Positions 1-7,746 of a stretch of 64,000 nt of DNA are shown piece by piece. Position 1 is the stretch's first letter. Every line of letters begins with the position of its first letter. A program made the translations under genes and the position numbers. This stretch comes from Cellulophaga sp. BC115SP (GTDB lineage: Bacteria; Bacteroidota; Bacteroidia; Cytophagales; Spirosomataceae): positions 1-64,000 of the forward strand of contig NZ_JAAALB010000019.1 of assembly GCF_009905545.1 (NCBI RefSeq). Reading direction: 5' to 3'. A model generated the notes under the pieces. That model saw nothing but the letters and a program-made list of their open reading frames with translations, was not told where the DNA came from and did not search any database.

Positions 1-43
1 CCGCCGCTGCGGTTACTTTTTGTATCAAGACAAAAAGTAAGAC
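1..43. repeat. partial hairpin repeat at window edge
   Basis: The GC-rich CCGCCGCTGCGGTTAC is shared with 41958-41973. It is followed by a hairpin built on TTACTTTTTGT and ACAAAAAGTAA. This is a degenerate partial copy of the repeat seen in full at 41.9 kb and 45.4 kb. The left part lies outside the window. Confidence 0.55.
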
Positions 44-123
44 GAAGAATTAATCAATAAAATATGCTTTTTGAAAAATTTAAATAGCTTCGATATTAGA
101 GAAAGTAGCTAAAGTAAATTTAG

Positions 124-642
124 CTACGCCAGTGTAGATTCCAACAAAGTCATGGCTTCAATAATGTTGGTAGCCTTCTCCATACTTTTGATTGGTGACA
201 ACCCAATACTTTTTCTTGCAGTATTTATTGAATCGGTATCAAACTGCTGTACGTTACGAATTTTAAGCATCACCGCAGTTTTAAGCGTAGCTGACTTGAT
301 ACGTATAGTGAAGGGAGAATATCTTGCAGGGTGAATATGCACGTATCGCTCAGGCTCATTACCCCATAAAAATACCCACTTGGAAGTATCCGATAACTGA
401 AAGGTTGCATAACCCTGATGTTTCTCTAAAAAGGCTTGATAATCCTCCTCAGAAGTAATCCCCTGCTCTTTCAAAAAATATAATGTCTCTTCAAAAATTG
501 AGTCTAGCGATAAGCGACCTGTGTACAAATCCATCAACGAATCGCCCAATTTCGACAAATTCACCTCCGAATCTACAGTATGATTTGCAATAAAATCTAT
601 AATGCTGGGTAAATGGTGTTTGAGTGTGTTAAATAAAATCAT
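124..642 (-). CDS. hypothetical protein, 172 aa
   Basis: I do not recognise this protein. It is a soluble 172-residue chain without signal peptide or membrane segment, with a helical N-terminal half (Leu/Ile/Asp rich, residues 1-75) and a mixed C-terminal half containing KWVFLWGNEPERYVHIHPAR. It heads leftward beside three other small leftward genes that look like an immunity-gene array (DUF1629-like and SMI1/KNR4-like), so a role as an orphan immunity-type or other accessory protein is possible but is only inferred from position. The ATG start is the first in the frame and no better internal start is obvious. Confidence 0.6.
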   Translation of the reverse strand: MILFNTLKHHLPSIIDFIANHTVDSEVNLSKLGDSLMDLYTGRLSLDSIFEETLYFLKEQGITSEEDYQAFLEKHQGYATFQLSDTSKWVFLWGNEPERYVHIHPARYSPFTIRIKSATLKTAVMLKIRNVQQFDTDSINTARKSIGLSPIKSMEKATNIIEAMTLLESTLA

Positions 643-771
643 AGTTTTTAGAGAAAGGGATACAATTCTTAAAACTGCCTAAGTGAGTGCCTAATATTAA
701 AGCTTTTCAGTATTTGCTGGTCTTTTCTTTCATTGTTGATAAAAAACAACAATGGCAAAACTATGAACTAC

Positions 772-1443
772 TTACTCATTTTCTTCTATCTCAAAAAATA
801 GATTTTTAGCCTCTACAAAATCATAACCAGTAATTTGCTTCTCTTTAATCATATCAACCAATTTTTCGGACATATATTTATAACCCACATGAATATTATT
901 GGCAAACAAATCATATTTAGGCATTTGACTCTTGAAACAGTATTCAATATTTATTCGATAATCACCACCATATTTTTTAAAAATCTGATACATTTGACCT
1001 TCTGATTCAATATTACCTTTTAGAGATACCTCTTTTGTACTCTGATCAATTAGTTCATAGAAACTCATCTCTCGGTCTATAAATTGATACAAATCAACAA
1101 AAAAATGAAGCCAGTAATATCCAGCTATTTGTTCTCCCTTATGCATAACTTTAATTGGATGATATTTATGAGGGGGTAAATGAAAACCTTGTAATAGCTC
1201 CTTCACTTTGTCATTTAAAAAAATCCCAAATCCTAGTGGACTACCATCTATAAAATCTGTTAAGAAAGCTTTCTTGTGAAGGGTTATTTGTACCTCTAGA
1301 TTAAAATCAAGGAATTCTCCTTTTGTAAATTTCCCGCTGTAGGGTGGCTTGTAGAGCTCTATTGGGTAAGCTACACTTTCTGTTTGATGATAATGACCAA
1401 CCACTTTTTTATTCATTGATGGTGCAAAAATGTAATATTTCAT
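772..1443 (-). CDS. DUF1629 / immunity-protein-like protein
   Basis: A 223-residue soluble protein. It starts MKYYIF, and its middle reads GIFLNDKVKELLQGFHLPPH followed by YHPIKVMHKGEQIAGYYWLH. This layout (short N-terminal strand, then a 'residue-VKELL...Y.PikV...G....Yy.lh' block) is what I know from the DUF1629/Imm43-type immunity family, which neutralises contact-dependent toxins in the cytoplasm. The assignment rests on pattern memory only. No toxin gene lies next to it. It is flanked on both sides by the short palindromic repeats at 1489-1512 and 1571-1600. AT content is high, as for its neighbours. It could equally be an unrelated accessory protein. Confidence 0.55.
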   Translation of the reverse strand: MKYYIFAPSMNKKVVGHYHQTESVAYPIELYKPPYSGKFTKGEFLDFNLEVQITLHKKAFLTDFIDGSPLGFGIFLNDKVKELLQGFHLPPHKYHPIKVMHKGEQIAGYYWLHFFVDLYQFIDREMSFYELIDQSTKEVSLKGNIESEGQMYQIFKKYGGDYRINIEYCFKSQMPKYDLFANNIHVGYKYMSEKLVDMIKEKQITGYDFVEAKNLFFEIEENE

Positions 1444-1488
1444 AGCTGTGAATATTTTGGTAATATTTCAGGGGTTATTACTTCAGCC

Positions 1489-1512
1489 ATTGTTGGTATT
1501 GTGAACAACAAT
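1489..1512. repeat. palindromic repeat R1 (CAGCC..TTGG family)
   Basis: Hairpin ATTGTTG / CAACAAT with a 10-nt loop, preceded by CAGCC. One of four related short palindromes (1489, 1571, 2112, 3715) that separate the genes of this region. Confidence 0.45.
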
Positions 1513-1570
1513 ACGAGTGTCAGTAATTAATCGAATGGAAAATAAACGTTATTTTGGTGATTGCTTTCCC

Positions 1571-1600
1571 GCCTGTTGTAGGTCAAAGACCGACAACGGC
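1571..1600. repeat. palindromic repeat R2
   Basis: GCCTGTTGTAGGTC, AAA, GACCGACAACGGC: an imperfect hairpin lying just downstream of the leftward gene that ends at 1610. It is related to the repeats at 2112 and 3715 through the shared GACCGACAA-GGCTG arm. Confidence 0.5.
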
Positions 1601-1609
1601 TGTAAAAGA

Positions 1610-2077
1610 TTATCTCTTGTAATTTGCTTTTATATTGTGTAACCTTATAAGTGCATATATTTGATTACTTGAAACAAACATCTCTTCCAATCGTCTAAGC
1701 ATCAATGCTAATTCGTCATCATATAGTGCTCTATGTACAATTAAATCATCGTTTTCCATCTTTTCAAACAGATTGTATTCTCCTTTACTTATAAAATTTC
1801 CTTTTTTATAAGAGTAACACCTCCAAAATCGAGATATACACACCGCATACTTGAGTGTATATTTAGATTGGAGGACTAGTGTATTTGGATCAAAGGAATT
1901 CGAAATAAACTTTAGCTTCACTTCATCAAAAAATTCCTTTTCAAGTTTTTTTTCCAAAAGTTTGCTCCTCAAAACACAAATAGAGTTGTAAGCATCAATA
2001 AGGCATTCATCAATAATATTTTTAATATTATCTGAAAAGTCAGTTTCTATTTCATTAATTAATTCTAACATTATCAT
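1610..2077 (-). CDS. hypothetical protein, 155 aa
   Basis: I do not recognise this gene. The 155-residue product is soluble, rich in Leu, Glu, Lys and Asn, with predicted helices at residues 1-45 (acidic, amphipathic) and 115-150, and a beta-like middle (TLVLQSKYTLKYAVCI). It lies between two copies of a short palindromic repeat, in a string of leftward genes with immunity-array character. Two start codons are close together (residues 1 and 3). An immunity or antitoxin-like role is an inference from the neighbourhood. Confidence 0.55.
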   Translation of the reverse strand: MIMLELINEIETDFSDNIKNIIDECLIDAYNSICVLRSKLLEKKLEKEFFDEVKLKFISNSFDPNTLVLQSKYTLKYAVCISRFWRCYSYKKGNFISKGEYNLFEKMENDDLIVHRALYDDELALMLRRLEEMFVSSNQIYALIRLHNIKANYKR

Positions 2078-2111
2078 ATTTGTTCGAAATCCATAGAATA
2101 AAAATCGTATT

Positions 2112-2144
2112 CAGCCATCGTAGTTTTTTGACCGACAATGGCTG
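2112..2144. repeat. palindromic repeat R3
   Basis: CAGCCATCGT ... ACAATGGCTG with an AT-rich centre. Same family as 1571-1600 and 3715-3753; between the genes at 1610 and 2195. Confidence 0.5.
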
Positions 2145-2194
2145 TAAAATGCTTATTTTATATAACACTTAGTTGGTATAAAATAAGCATTCTT

Positions 2195-2749
2195 TTAAAG
2201 CATCTCTACAAATTCTAAGAAGGTATCTGCAATTTTGAAATAATTAAAATTATCTAGATCTCTAAAATTCATCCAGAAAATTTGCCCTTCTATCTCGTTT
2301 CTTAAACCTATGGCGATTGAGGCACTTATTCTTGTAAATCCAAATATTAAATAATCATTCGGGTCAGGCATATAAGGTACAAACCCTCTAAATTCTTTAT
2401 AATTTTCATAATCCTCCATATTGGAATGATATAATATTTCCCAACGCAATGGAGTTTCAAAATATCCAAAGGTATCTTCATCCTCTTCGTAAAGAAATAC
2501 ATCGGTATTTACTGGGATATCATCTCCGATATTATCATATAACGCCAATAGTTCTAATAAGGGCTGTGGTAATTTTCTACCAATGGTTTGCTCCAGAGAT
2601 TCTATATCAAAAACATAAGAATAAAGAGTATTATCCACCTGTGGTCTTCTAATGATTTTTTCAATTAATACCCGTTGTATTTTTGTTAATTGCATAGGAA
2701 GAAATGTTTGAGTGTGAAATAGTGTAGTTATTTTGACCAATAAGGACAA
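2195..2749 (-). CDS. SMI1/KNR4 (SUKH) family protein
   Basis: The 184-residue protein carries the SUKH-type signature IESLEQTIGRKLPQPLLELL, in which an acidic helix is followed by 'LP..l..Ll...n' at residues 48-75, then a W..L strand segment (PLRWEILYHS) and a C-terminal SFxFxxxL-like helix (DTFLEFVEML). SUKH proteins in bacteria often act as cytoplasmic immunity proteins against polymorphic toxins, though some are general regulators. The first 18 residues (up to Met19, MQLTKIQRV) look like an unlikely extension, so translation may begin at 2695. No toxin partner is visible in the window. Confidence 0.65.
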   Translation of the reverse strand: MSLLVKITTLFHTQTFLPMQLTKIQRVLIEKIIRRPQVDNTLYSYVFDIESLEQTIGRKLPQPLLELLALYDNIGDDIPVNTDVFLYEEDEDTFGYFETPLRWEILYHSNMEDYENYKEFRGFVPYMPDPNDYLIFGFTRISASIAIGLRNEIEGQIFWMNFRDLDNFNYFKIADTFLEFVEML

Positions 2750-2814
2750 ATATGCCTCTATAATACTAATAAACAGACAAATTTCGTTGCTTTGTAAAAA
2801 TTATACGCAACAAC

Positions 2815-3576
2815 ATGAACTCCATTCTTAGAACCGCAGGCTTTATTCTTTTATGTGCTTTTACATTTCAATGTACCTCTTTAAAAAAGAAAGATTTTGA
2901 TACGCGTCAGGTCTATAAATCTGATAAACTAATCATTCTTCAATTGGCGCCAAATTCATATCAGCATATCTCCTATCTCAAAACTAATGATTTTGGCAAT
3001 GTGCCTTGTAATGGTCTTGTGGTAGTCGACGACAAAGAGGCAATCATTTTCGATACGCCGACTGATGATAAAGGTTCTGAAGAACTCATTCTATGGCTGA
3101 CTGAAACCCAAAAATGTAAGATTAAAGCAATTATTCCTACGCATTTTCATGATGATTGTTTGGGAGGTTTGGGAATATTTGACAAATATCAAATACCATC
3201 TTATGCCAATGAAAAAACCATCGCATTGGCCAAGGAGAACGATTCAATTTTACCTCAAAATGGCTTCAAAGACTCTCTTTCGCTAGCGATTGGTCATGAA
3301 AATGTAACGATAAAGTTTATTGGCGAAGGACATACAGTGGATAATGTAGTCGGATATTTCCCTAAAGATGAGATTATGTTTGGTGGATGTTTAATCAAGG
3401 AATTGGGTGCTACCAGAGGCTACCTTGGAGATGCGAATCTGAAAGCTTGGTCTTCAACCGTTTTAGAAGTAAAAGCCCGTTATCCAAAAGTTAAAATTGT
3501 GGTGCCTGGGCATGGAGATGCAGGCGATCAAAAGCTTTTAGATTATACCGCAAGATTGTTCAAACCAAAAGAATAA
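2815..3576 (+). CDS. subclass B1 metallo-beta-lactamase (lipoprotein)
   Basis: A 253-residue MBL-fold hydrolase with the complete B1 zinc ligand set: H110, H112 and D114 in THFHDDCLGG, H173 in GEGHTVDNVV, C192 in GGCLIKELG, and H233 in VPGHG. The Cys at the Zn2 site is the mark of B1 beta-lactamases; other MBL-fold hydrolases have Asp there. GGC-IKE and PGHGDAG resemble the CfiA/BlaB branch of Bacteroidota. The N-terminus has a hydrophobic stretch ending in C20, consistent with a lipoprotein anchored in the periplasm. Expected reaction: hydrolysis of beta-lactams including carbapenems; activity is inferred. It is a single gene facing rightwards with no mobile element beside it, so it is probably intrinsic. 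Confidence 0.88.
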   Translation: MNSILRTAGFILLCAFTFQCTSLKKKDFDTRQVYKSDKLIILQLAPNSYQHISYLKTNDFGNVPCNGLVVVDDKEAIIFDTPTDDKGSEELILWLTETQKCKIKAIIPTHFHDDCLGGLGIFDKYQIPSYANEKTIALAKENDSILPQNGFKDSLSLAIGHENVTIKFIGEGHTVDNVVGYFPKDEIMFGGCLIKELGATRGYLGDANLKAWSSTVLEVKARYPKVKIVVPGHGDAGDQKLLDYTARLFKPKE

Positions 3577-3624
3577 CTATTTCGATTAGGGTACGACTTA
3601 AGTCGCATCCTAATCGAAATAGTT
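3575..3624 (+). terminator. long inverted repeat overlapping bla stop codon
   Basis: Perfect 16-bp arms AACTATTTCGATTAGG (3575-3590) and CCTAATCGAAATAGTT (3609-3624), with a further CGACTT/AAGTCG hairpin in the loop. The left arm begins inside the stop codon. There is no clear T-run, so it may be an mRNA 3'-end stabiliser or terminator. Confidence 0.55.
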
Positions 3625-3654
3625 GTCTATAGCACAAATGATAGCGACATCTCG

Positions 3655-3715
3655 ATTTTGGGGATAAGTTTATCAAAAAAGCGGTCAAAGTTCAATTTTT
3701 GACCGCTTTTTGACT
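3655..3715. repeat. nested-palindrome element F (core only), bidirectional terminator
   Basis: Core hairpin AAAAAGCGGTCAAA (3676-3689) / TTTGACCGCTTTTT (3698-3711), preceded by TATC. It lies between convergent genes (metallo-beta-lactamase and the leftward gene at 3778), with A-runs and T-runs on both sides as expected for termination in both directions. The core sequence is shared with elements at 7.4, 11.2, 23.3, 47.5 and 49.7 kb. Confidence 0.7.
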
Positions 3716-3753
3716 TTAGCCGTTATTGGTATTTTGACCAACGTTGGCTAAAA
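3715..3753. repeat. palindromic repeat R4
   Basis: TTTAGCC(G)TT..TTGG ... CCAA..GGCTAAAA imperfect hairpin next to the terminator core. It belongs to the short palindromes found at 1489, 1571 and 2112. Confidence 0.45.
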
Positions 3754-3777
3754 TTTATTTGGAAGGTTGAAACAATG

Positions 3778-4599
3778 TCATTCTAATTCAAAACTTAAGA
3801 TATTCTTTTTCCTCTCATATTCGCTCAGAAGAATTTTCTTTAAATCTTCATTATTTTCCATAATTTGATACATCTTTTCTCTAATCAGAGTCAAACGTTG
3901 TTCAGAACTTAATGTTAAATATTCCCTGGAAAGCTTTTTTACATTTAACTTAAAATCTTGATAATAGTTTGTTCCGCCAATTTGAGCAAAGTCCATCACT
4001 GTCATGAAACAAAATGCCTCTACTAAAGGATGAGATTCATTCTTAACAGGCTTCCCTTTGAATCCATTGAGTCCTACACAAACTTTAAAATAGACACTAC
4101 TATCTGGCTTTACCATTACGGCATGAAAGAATTTACTAGCTATTGTAAATAATTGTTCTTTAGAAATTTTCTCTTTCTTCAAAAGTCCAATATTTTTACC
4201 TGCACCTGAACGCTGCTTTGAGTTCAAATACCAATATAGGAGGGGGTTTACATTTTTTTGAAAATAGCTATCCTTTTTTAATTCTTCAATGAATACCTCC
4301 TTCAACCTTACTGTGTCATTTTTATAATCAACTAACTTAGACCTTTCAAAAGATGAATAATTTTCAAGAATATAATCCAAATAAAGCGTGTTGTTGTTAG
4401 TCAAGTCTGAAAATACATCAGAGGTATCTAATGTATTATTTGGAAAAATAAATACGAATGAAGATTCTTTATTTTTTTCTACAGTAACTTGAAAGAGTTT
4501 TGAATAATCGTCGACAAACTGAATTTGATTAAAATTTTGAGCAATGCTAACAATTGAATTGCAGAGAAAGGCGATTAATAGATATAAAACTTTTTTCAT
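3778..4599 (-). CDS. secreted hypothetical protein, 273 aa
   Basis: Not recognised. Residues 1-20 form a Sec signal peptide (KKVLYLLIAFLCNSIVSIAQ) with cleavage expected after SIAQ, so the mature 250-residue protein should be periplasmic or secreted. The mature part is mostly helical and rich in Lys, Asn and Leu, with no cysteine-rich or repeat structure. It is transcribed alone, convergent with the metallo-beta-lactamase, and lies downstream of the copper operon on the same strand with a 185-bp gap, so co-transcription is unlikely. Confidence 0.6.
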   Translation of the reverse strand: MKKVLYLLIAFLCNSIVSIAQNFNQIQFVDDYSKLFQVTVEKNKESSFVFIFPNNTLDTSDVFSDLTNNNTLYLDYILENYSSFERSKLVDYKNDTVRLKEVFIEELKKDSYFQKNVNPLLYWYLNSKQRSGAGKNIGLLKKEKISKEQLFTIASKFFHAVMVKPDSSVYFKVCVGLNGFKGKPVKNESHPLVEAFCFMTVMDFAQIGGTNYYQDFKLNVKKLSREYLTLSSEQRLTLIREKMYQIMENNEDLKKILLSEYERKKNILSFELE

Positions 4600-4703
4600 T
4601 TTTAGGATAACTTTAGTTTAGAGTATACAACACACCAATATAAAACTAAAAAATTAGTTTTATATATCCTGTAACAAAAAAAATATTATTATGCCTCCTT
4701 GCT

Positions 4704-4727
4704 AGTGCTGGATTCCTATCCAGCACT
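4704..4727 (-). terminator. hairpin downstream of copZ
   Basis: Perfect 10-bp stem AGTGCTGGAT (4704-4713) / ATCCAGCACT (4718-4727) with a 4-nt loop. A second small hairpin (AGGAT/ATCCT, 4739-4751) lies between it and the copZ stop. It is in the right place to end the copA-copZ transcript, although no strong T-run follows. Confidence 0.4.
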
Positions 4728-4784
4728 CACAACTTCTTAGGATTTTATCCTATTTCTTTTGAAGAAAATATCAACAAATACAAA

Positions 4785-4997
4785 CTAGGCAATAGGAGCT
4801 ATCTCAAAACCCGCAGATTCTACCACTTCTTTGATTTTATCACTTGAAAGGTCTTCACCTTCGACAGTCAATATTTTCTCGGGAATTGAGGTGTCAACCT
4901 TCCAGTTTTCGATTTCTTCCACTTGATTTAAGAAAGGGGTTACTTTGCTTACGCAGTTACCACAATTGATATTTGTTTTAAATTGTAATTTTTCCAT
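4785..4997 (-). CDS. copZ: heavy-metal-associated (HMA) copper chaperone
   Basis: A 70-residue single HMA domain of the usual CopZ length. The metal-binding CxxC is C12/C15 in INCGNCVSKV. The variant NCGNC instead of TCxxC at this position is common in Bacteroidota chaperones. It should bind Cu(I) in the cytoplasm and hand it to the P-type ATPase encoded just upstream on the same strand; the 50-bp gap to copA indicates one transcript (copA then copZ). There is no separate promoter motif in that gap. Confidence 0.85.
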   Translation of the reverse strand: MEKLQFKTNINCGNCVSKVTPFLNQVEEIENWKVDTSIPEKILTVEGEDLSSDKIKEVVESAGFEIAPIA

Positions 4998-5047
4998 GAT
5001 TTTTGTTTTTATAATTTAACTATTAATTTGAGATGATTTCTCCTTTT

Positions 5048-7252
5048 TTACTTTTTCAATCTTAACGAATTTGTCACTACTGATACTGAACTAAATGCCA
5101 TCGCTGCACCCGCTAACATGGGGTTCATTAAAAAACCATTGATCGGAAACAACACCCCAGCTGCTATCGGAATTCCGATGATGTTATAAATAAAAGCCCA
5201 AAACAAATTTTGTTGAATAATGGACTGTGTTCTTTTGGATAAGTTTATTACCTCAGAAATTTTGGTTAACTGATCTGAAATCAAGGTAATTTTTGCGACA
5301 TCCATCGCTACGTCCGAACCTTTACTCATCGCTATACTGACATCCGCCTGAGCCAAAGCCTCCGAGTCGTTAATACCATCACCCACCATTCCGACAACAT
5401 TACCTTTTTGTTGAAACTCTCTGACAATCTTAGATTTATCGCTTGGCAGTACTTCAGCTTTAAATTGTGTTATTCCAAGTTCAAACGCTACCTTTTGGGC
5501 TGTCTTATGATTATCTCCTGTTAGCATGACTATCTCTATTCCAGACTCTTGCAAGGCTGAAATCGCATTTTTTGCATCAGGTTTTAAGGTATCTTCTAAG
5601 GCAATTCCTGCTAATATTTCTTTCTCATTTGCTAAAAATACAGTGGTATATCCCAAGTTTTGCCAATGATGATATAATTGATTTTCTTGATATATCCCTA
5701 ATTCTCGCATCCATTTGACACTTCCTAAAAAATAGGTAGTTTCTTCCAAAACAGCCTTTACTCCTTTCCCAACAACATTTTCAAAATGGCTCAAAGTTTG
5801 AGTTTTACCATTTTTTTCTTTTAAAAATGGAATAATAGCCTGTGCTAATGGATGTGAGGAGGCTTGTTCTACACTCACAAATAGGTCAATTATGTGGCTG
5901 TCCTCTAATCCAAAACTATCTTTGATACTTGGTTTTCCTTCAGTCAATGTGCCAGTTTTATCCAAAACTATGGTGTCTAAACGATGTGCTAGTTCCAGAC
6001 TTTCAGCATCTTTAATGAGCATTCCTTCTTCGGCTGCTTTGCCTATTCCAACCATAATTGCCGTAGGGGTTGCCAGTCCTAATGCGCAGGGACAAGCAAT
6101 CACCAATACTGAAACGGAGGTAATAAGTGCATAAGAAAAAGCATTCGTTCCACCAAAAACCATCCATGAAATGAAGGTGACAATCGCAATTCCTAATACC
6201 ACAGGCACAAAGACACTGGCAATTTTATCAACCAACTTTTGTATTGGCGCTTTACTACCTTGTGCCTCTTGTACTCGTTTGATGATTTGGGATAATAAGG
6301 TCTCAGAACCTACTTTTTCAGCTAAAAACTTCAAAGTTCCTTGTTGGTTAATAGTTCCAGAAAAGACTTTTGTTCCCTTCGACTTTTCTACTGGAATAGG
6401 TTCGCCCGAAATCATACTTTCGTCAACAAAGCTATGTCCGAATAGAACTTTTCCGTCCACGGCAATACGCTCTCCAGGTTTAACAACTACCCTATCCCCT
6501 ACTCGAACATCCTCTATAGGCACTTGTTGTTCTTCGCCATTAACGATGAGCCAAACCGTTTTAGGTTGAAAACCAATGAGCTTTTTGATGGCCGAAGAGG
6601 TATTGGATTTGGCATTTTCTTCCAAAAGTTTTCCAATTAACACAAAAACAATTACAATGGCAGATGCCTCAAAATAGATGTGAGCATGCAAGCCTCGATG
6701 GTGCCAAAACTCAGGGAAAAGGGTGGTAAAAACGCTAAAAAAGTAGGCTACTCCTGTACTGACCGCCACGAGTGTATCCATATTGGCGCTCCCATGAAGC
6801 GCTTGTTTCCATGCGTTGAAAAAGAAGTTTTTTCCAAAATAAAAAACCACTGGTGTAGACAAAATCCAAGACACCCAAGGCACCCACGGTTCATTCATAA
6901 AGAACATACCTAATATAGAAACAGGTATGCCCAAAATCGCAGAACCGATAGCACTTCTTTTTAAAGAATCATGTTTTTGAGTTTTGTATGCCTCAACCTG
7001 AGTTCGGGTATCCTCCGAAGGCAAAATCAAGTCATAACCAACAGATTGTACTTTGGACTGTAGTTTTTCGATAGAAGTTTTGTCGCCATCAATCGTCAAT
7101 TGCACAGTTTCGTTGGCAAAATTGACAGCACAATTTTCAACGCCCTCCTGCTTTTTTAGGACTTTCTCTACGCTTAATGCACAGGCTGCACAGGTCATTC
7201 CTGTAACAGAGACTTGAATATGAATTGTAGTATGTTCCTCTAAATTTTCCAT
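5048..7252 (-). CDS. copA: copper-translocating P1B-type ATPase
   Basis: Cu(I) exporter of the inner membrane. Using the longest frame's numbering, it has one N-terminal HMA domain with C29/C32 (GMTCAACALSVEK), a membrane domain with the CPC ion-binding motif at 395-397 (IACPCALGLATPTA), the actuator loop SGEPIPVEK (290-298), phosphorylation site D439 (DKTGTLTEG), the SSHPLA nucleotide-binding motif and the hinge VGDGINDSEAL. The longest frame starts at 7276, but that ATG lies inside a -7 box (TAATTTTG on the minus strand, 7274-7281), so the next ATG (7252, MENLEEHT) is taken as the start. The copZ chaperone follows in the same operon. Likely induced by copper; no regulator gene is adjacent. 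Confidence 0.93.
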   Translation of the reverse strand: MENLEEHTTIHIQVSVTGMTCAACALSVEKVLKKQEGVENCAVNFANETVQLTIDGDKTSIEKLQSKVQSVGYDLILPSEDTRTQVEAYKTQKHDSLKRSAIGSAILGIPVSILGMFFMNEPWVPWVSWILSTPVVFYFGKNFFFNAWKQALHGSANMDTLVAVSTGVAYFFSVFTTLFPEFWHHRGLHAHIYFEASAIVIVFVLIGKLLEENAKSNTSSAIKKLIGFQPKTVWLIVNGEEQQVPIEDVRVGDRVVVKPGERIAVDGKVLFGHSFVDESMISGEPIPVEKSKGTKVFSGTINQQGTLKFLAEKVGSETLLSQIIKRVQEAQGSKAPIQKLVDKIASVFVPVVLGIAIVTFISWMVFGGTNAFSYALITSVSVLVIACPCALGLATPTAIMVGIGKAAEEGMLIKDAESLELAHRLDTIVLDKTGTLTEGKPSIKDSFGLEDSHIIDLFVSVEQASSHPLAQAIIPFLKEKNGKTQTLSHFENVVGKGVKAVLEETTYFLGSVKWMRELGIYQENQLYHHWQNLGYTTVFLANEKEILAGIALEDTLKPDAKNAISALQESGIEIVMLTGDNHKTAQKVAFELGITQFKAEVLPSDKSKIVREFQQKGNVVGMVGDGINDSEALAQADVSIAMSKGSDVAMDVAKITLISDQLTKISEVINLSKRTQSIIQQNLFWAFIYNIIGIPIAAGVLFPINGFLMNPMLAGAAMAFSSVSVVTNSLRLKK

Positions 7253-7273
7253 GTCATATCGATTTCTTGGATA

Positions 7274-7281
7274 CAAAATTA
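7274..7281 (-). promoter_or_regulatory. -7 box of copA promoter
   Basis: TAATTTTG on the minus strand matches the Bacteroidota TAnnTTTG element exactly. The predicted transcription start (about 7270) gives an 18-nt leader to the ATG at 7252. I see no good -33 TTTG, consistent with an activator-dependent or regulated promoter. Confidence 0.5.
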
Positions 7282-7364
7282 GAGGATGTTATGAGGAGAA
7301 TTGTTACAGAATTTTCGGATAGATGTATATAATTTTCAGAAAGGGACAGTTTAAAGCACAAACT

Positions 7365-7550
7365 TATTGAATGAATTGAGATTGCGTAAATGAATGCATA
7401 TTCTAGGCTGTAGAGACGCAATGATTGCGTCTTAAGCCAAATCAGCCATAGCGGAGTAATATCAAAAAAGCGGTCGAAAAAACAATTTTGACCGCTTTTT
7501 AATGAAAAGTTGGAGCATAATCCTAGTTTTACAACTCAGGATTATTCATG
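7365..7550. repeat. nested-palindrome element A with terminator core
   Basis: Left arm hairpin GTAGAGACGCAATG-ATTGCGTCT at 7410-7432, then core hairpin AAAAAGCGGTC (7465-7475) / GACCGCTTTTT (7490-7500). The gap between copA and the SDR gene (7282-7746) holds this element; I see nothing else in it. Unlike the other copies it lies downstream of only one gene end (the SDR gene, minus strand) and upstream of copA. Confidence 0.65.
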
Positions 7551-7746
7551 CTTGTCCCAATATGGCTATTATTTGATAGTAGTGTACGAAGCGTTTTAAG
7601 TACAATCTATTTTGAACATCGGATGTTGAATTTCGAAAATGGAACCTACTTTTTTATTTATATTTTGTAAAAAATAAAAGTATTTTAATTCATTTCCGAA
7701 ATCAGAAATCCCAAATCCGCAATAGTTTGAAATCCTTCGTACAGTC

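Noticed and set aside
2815-3576. Metallo-beta-lactamase as an acquired resistance gene
   Set aside because: No integron, transposase or composition shift next to it; looks intrinsic.
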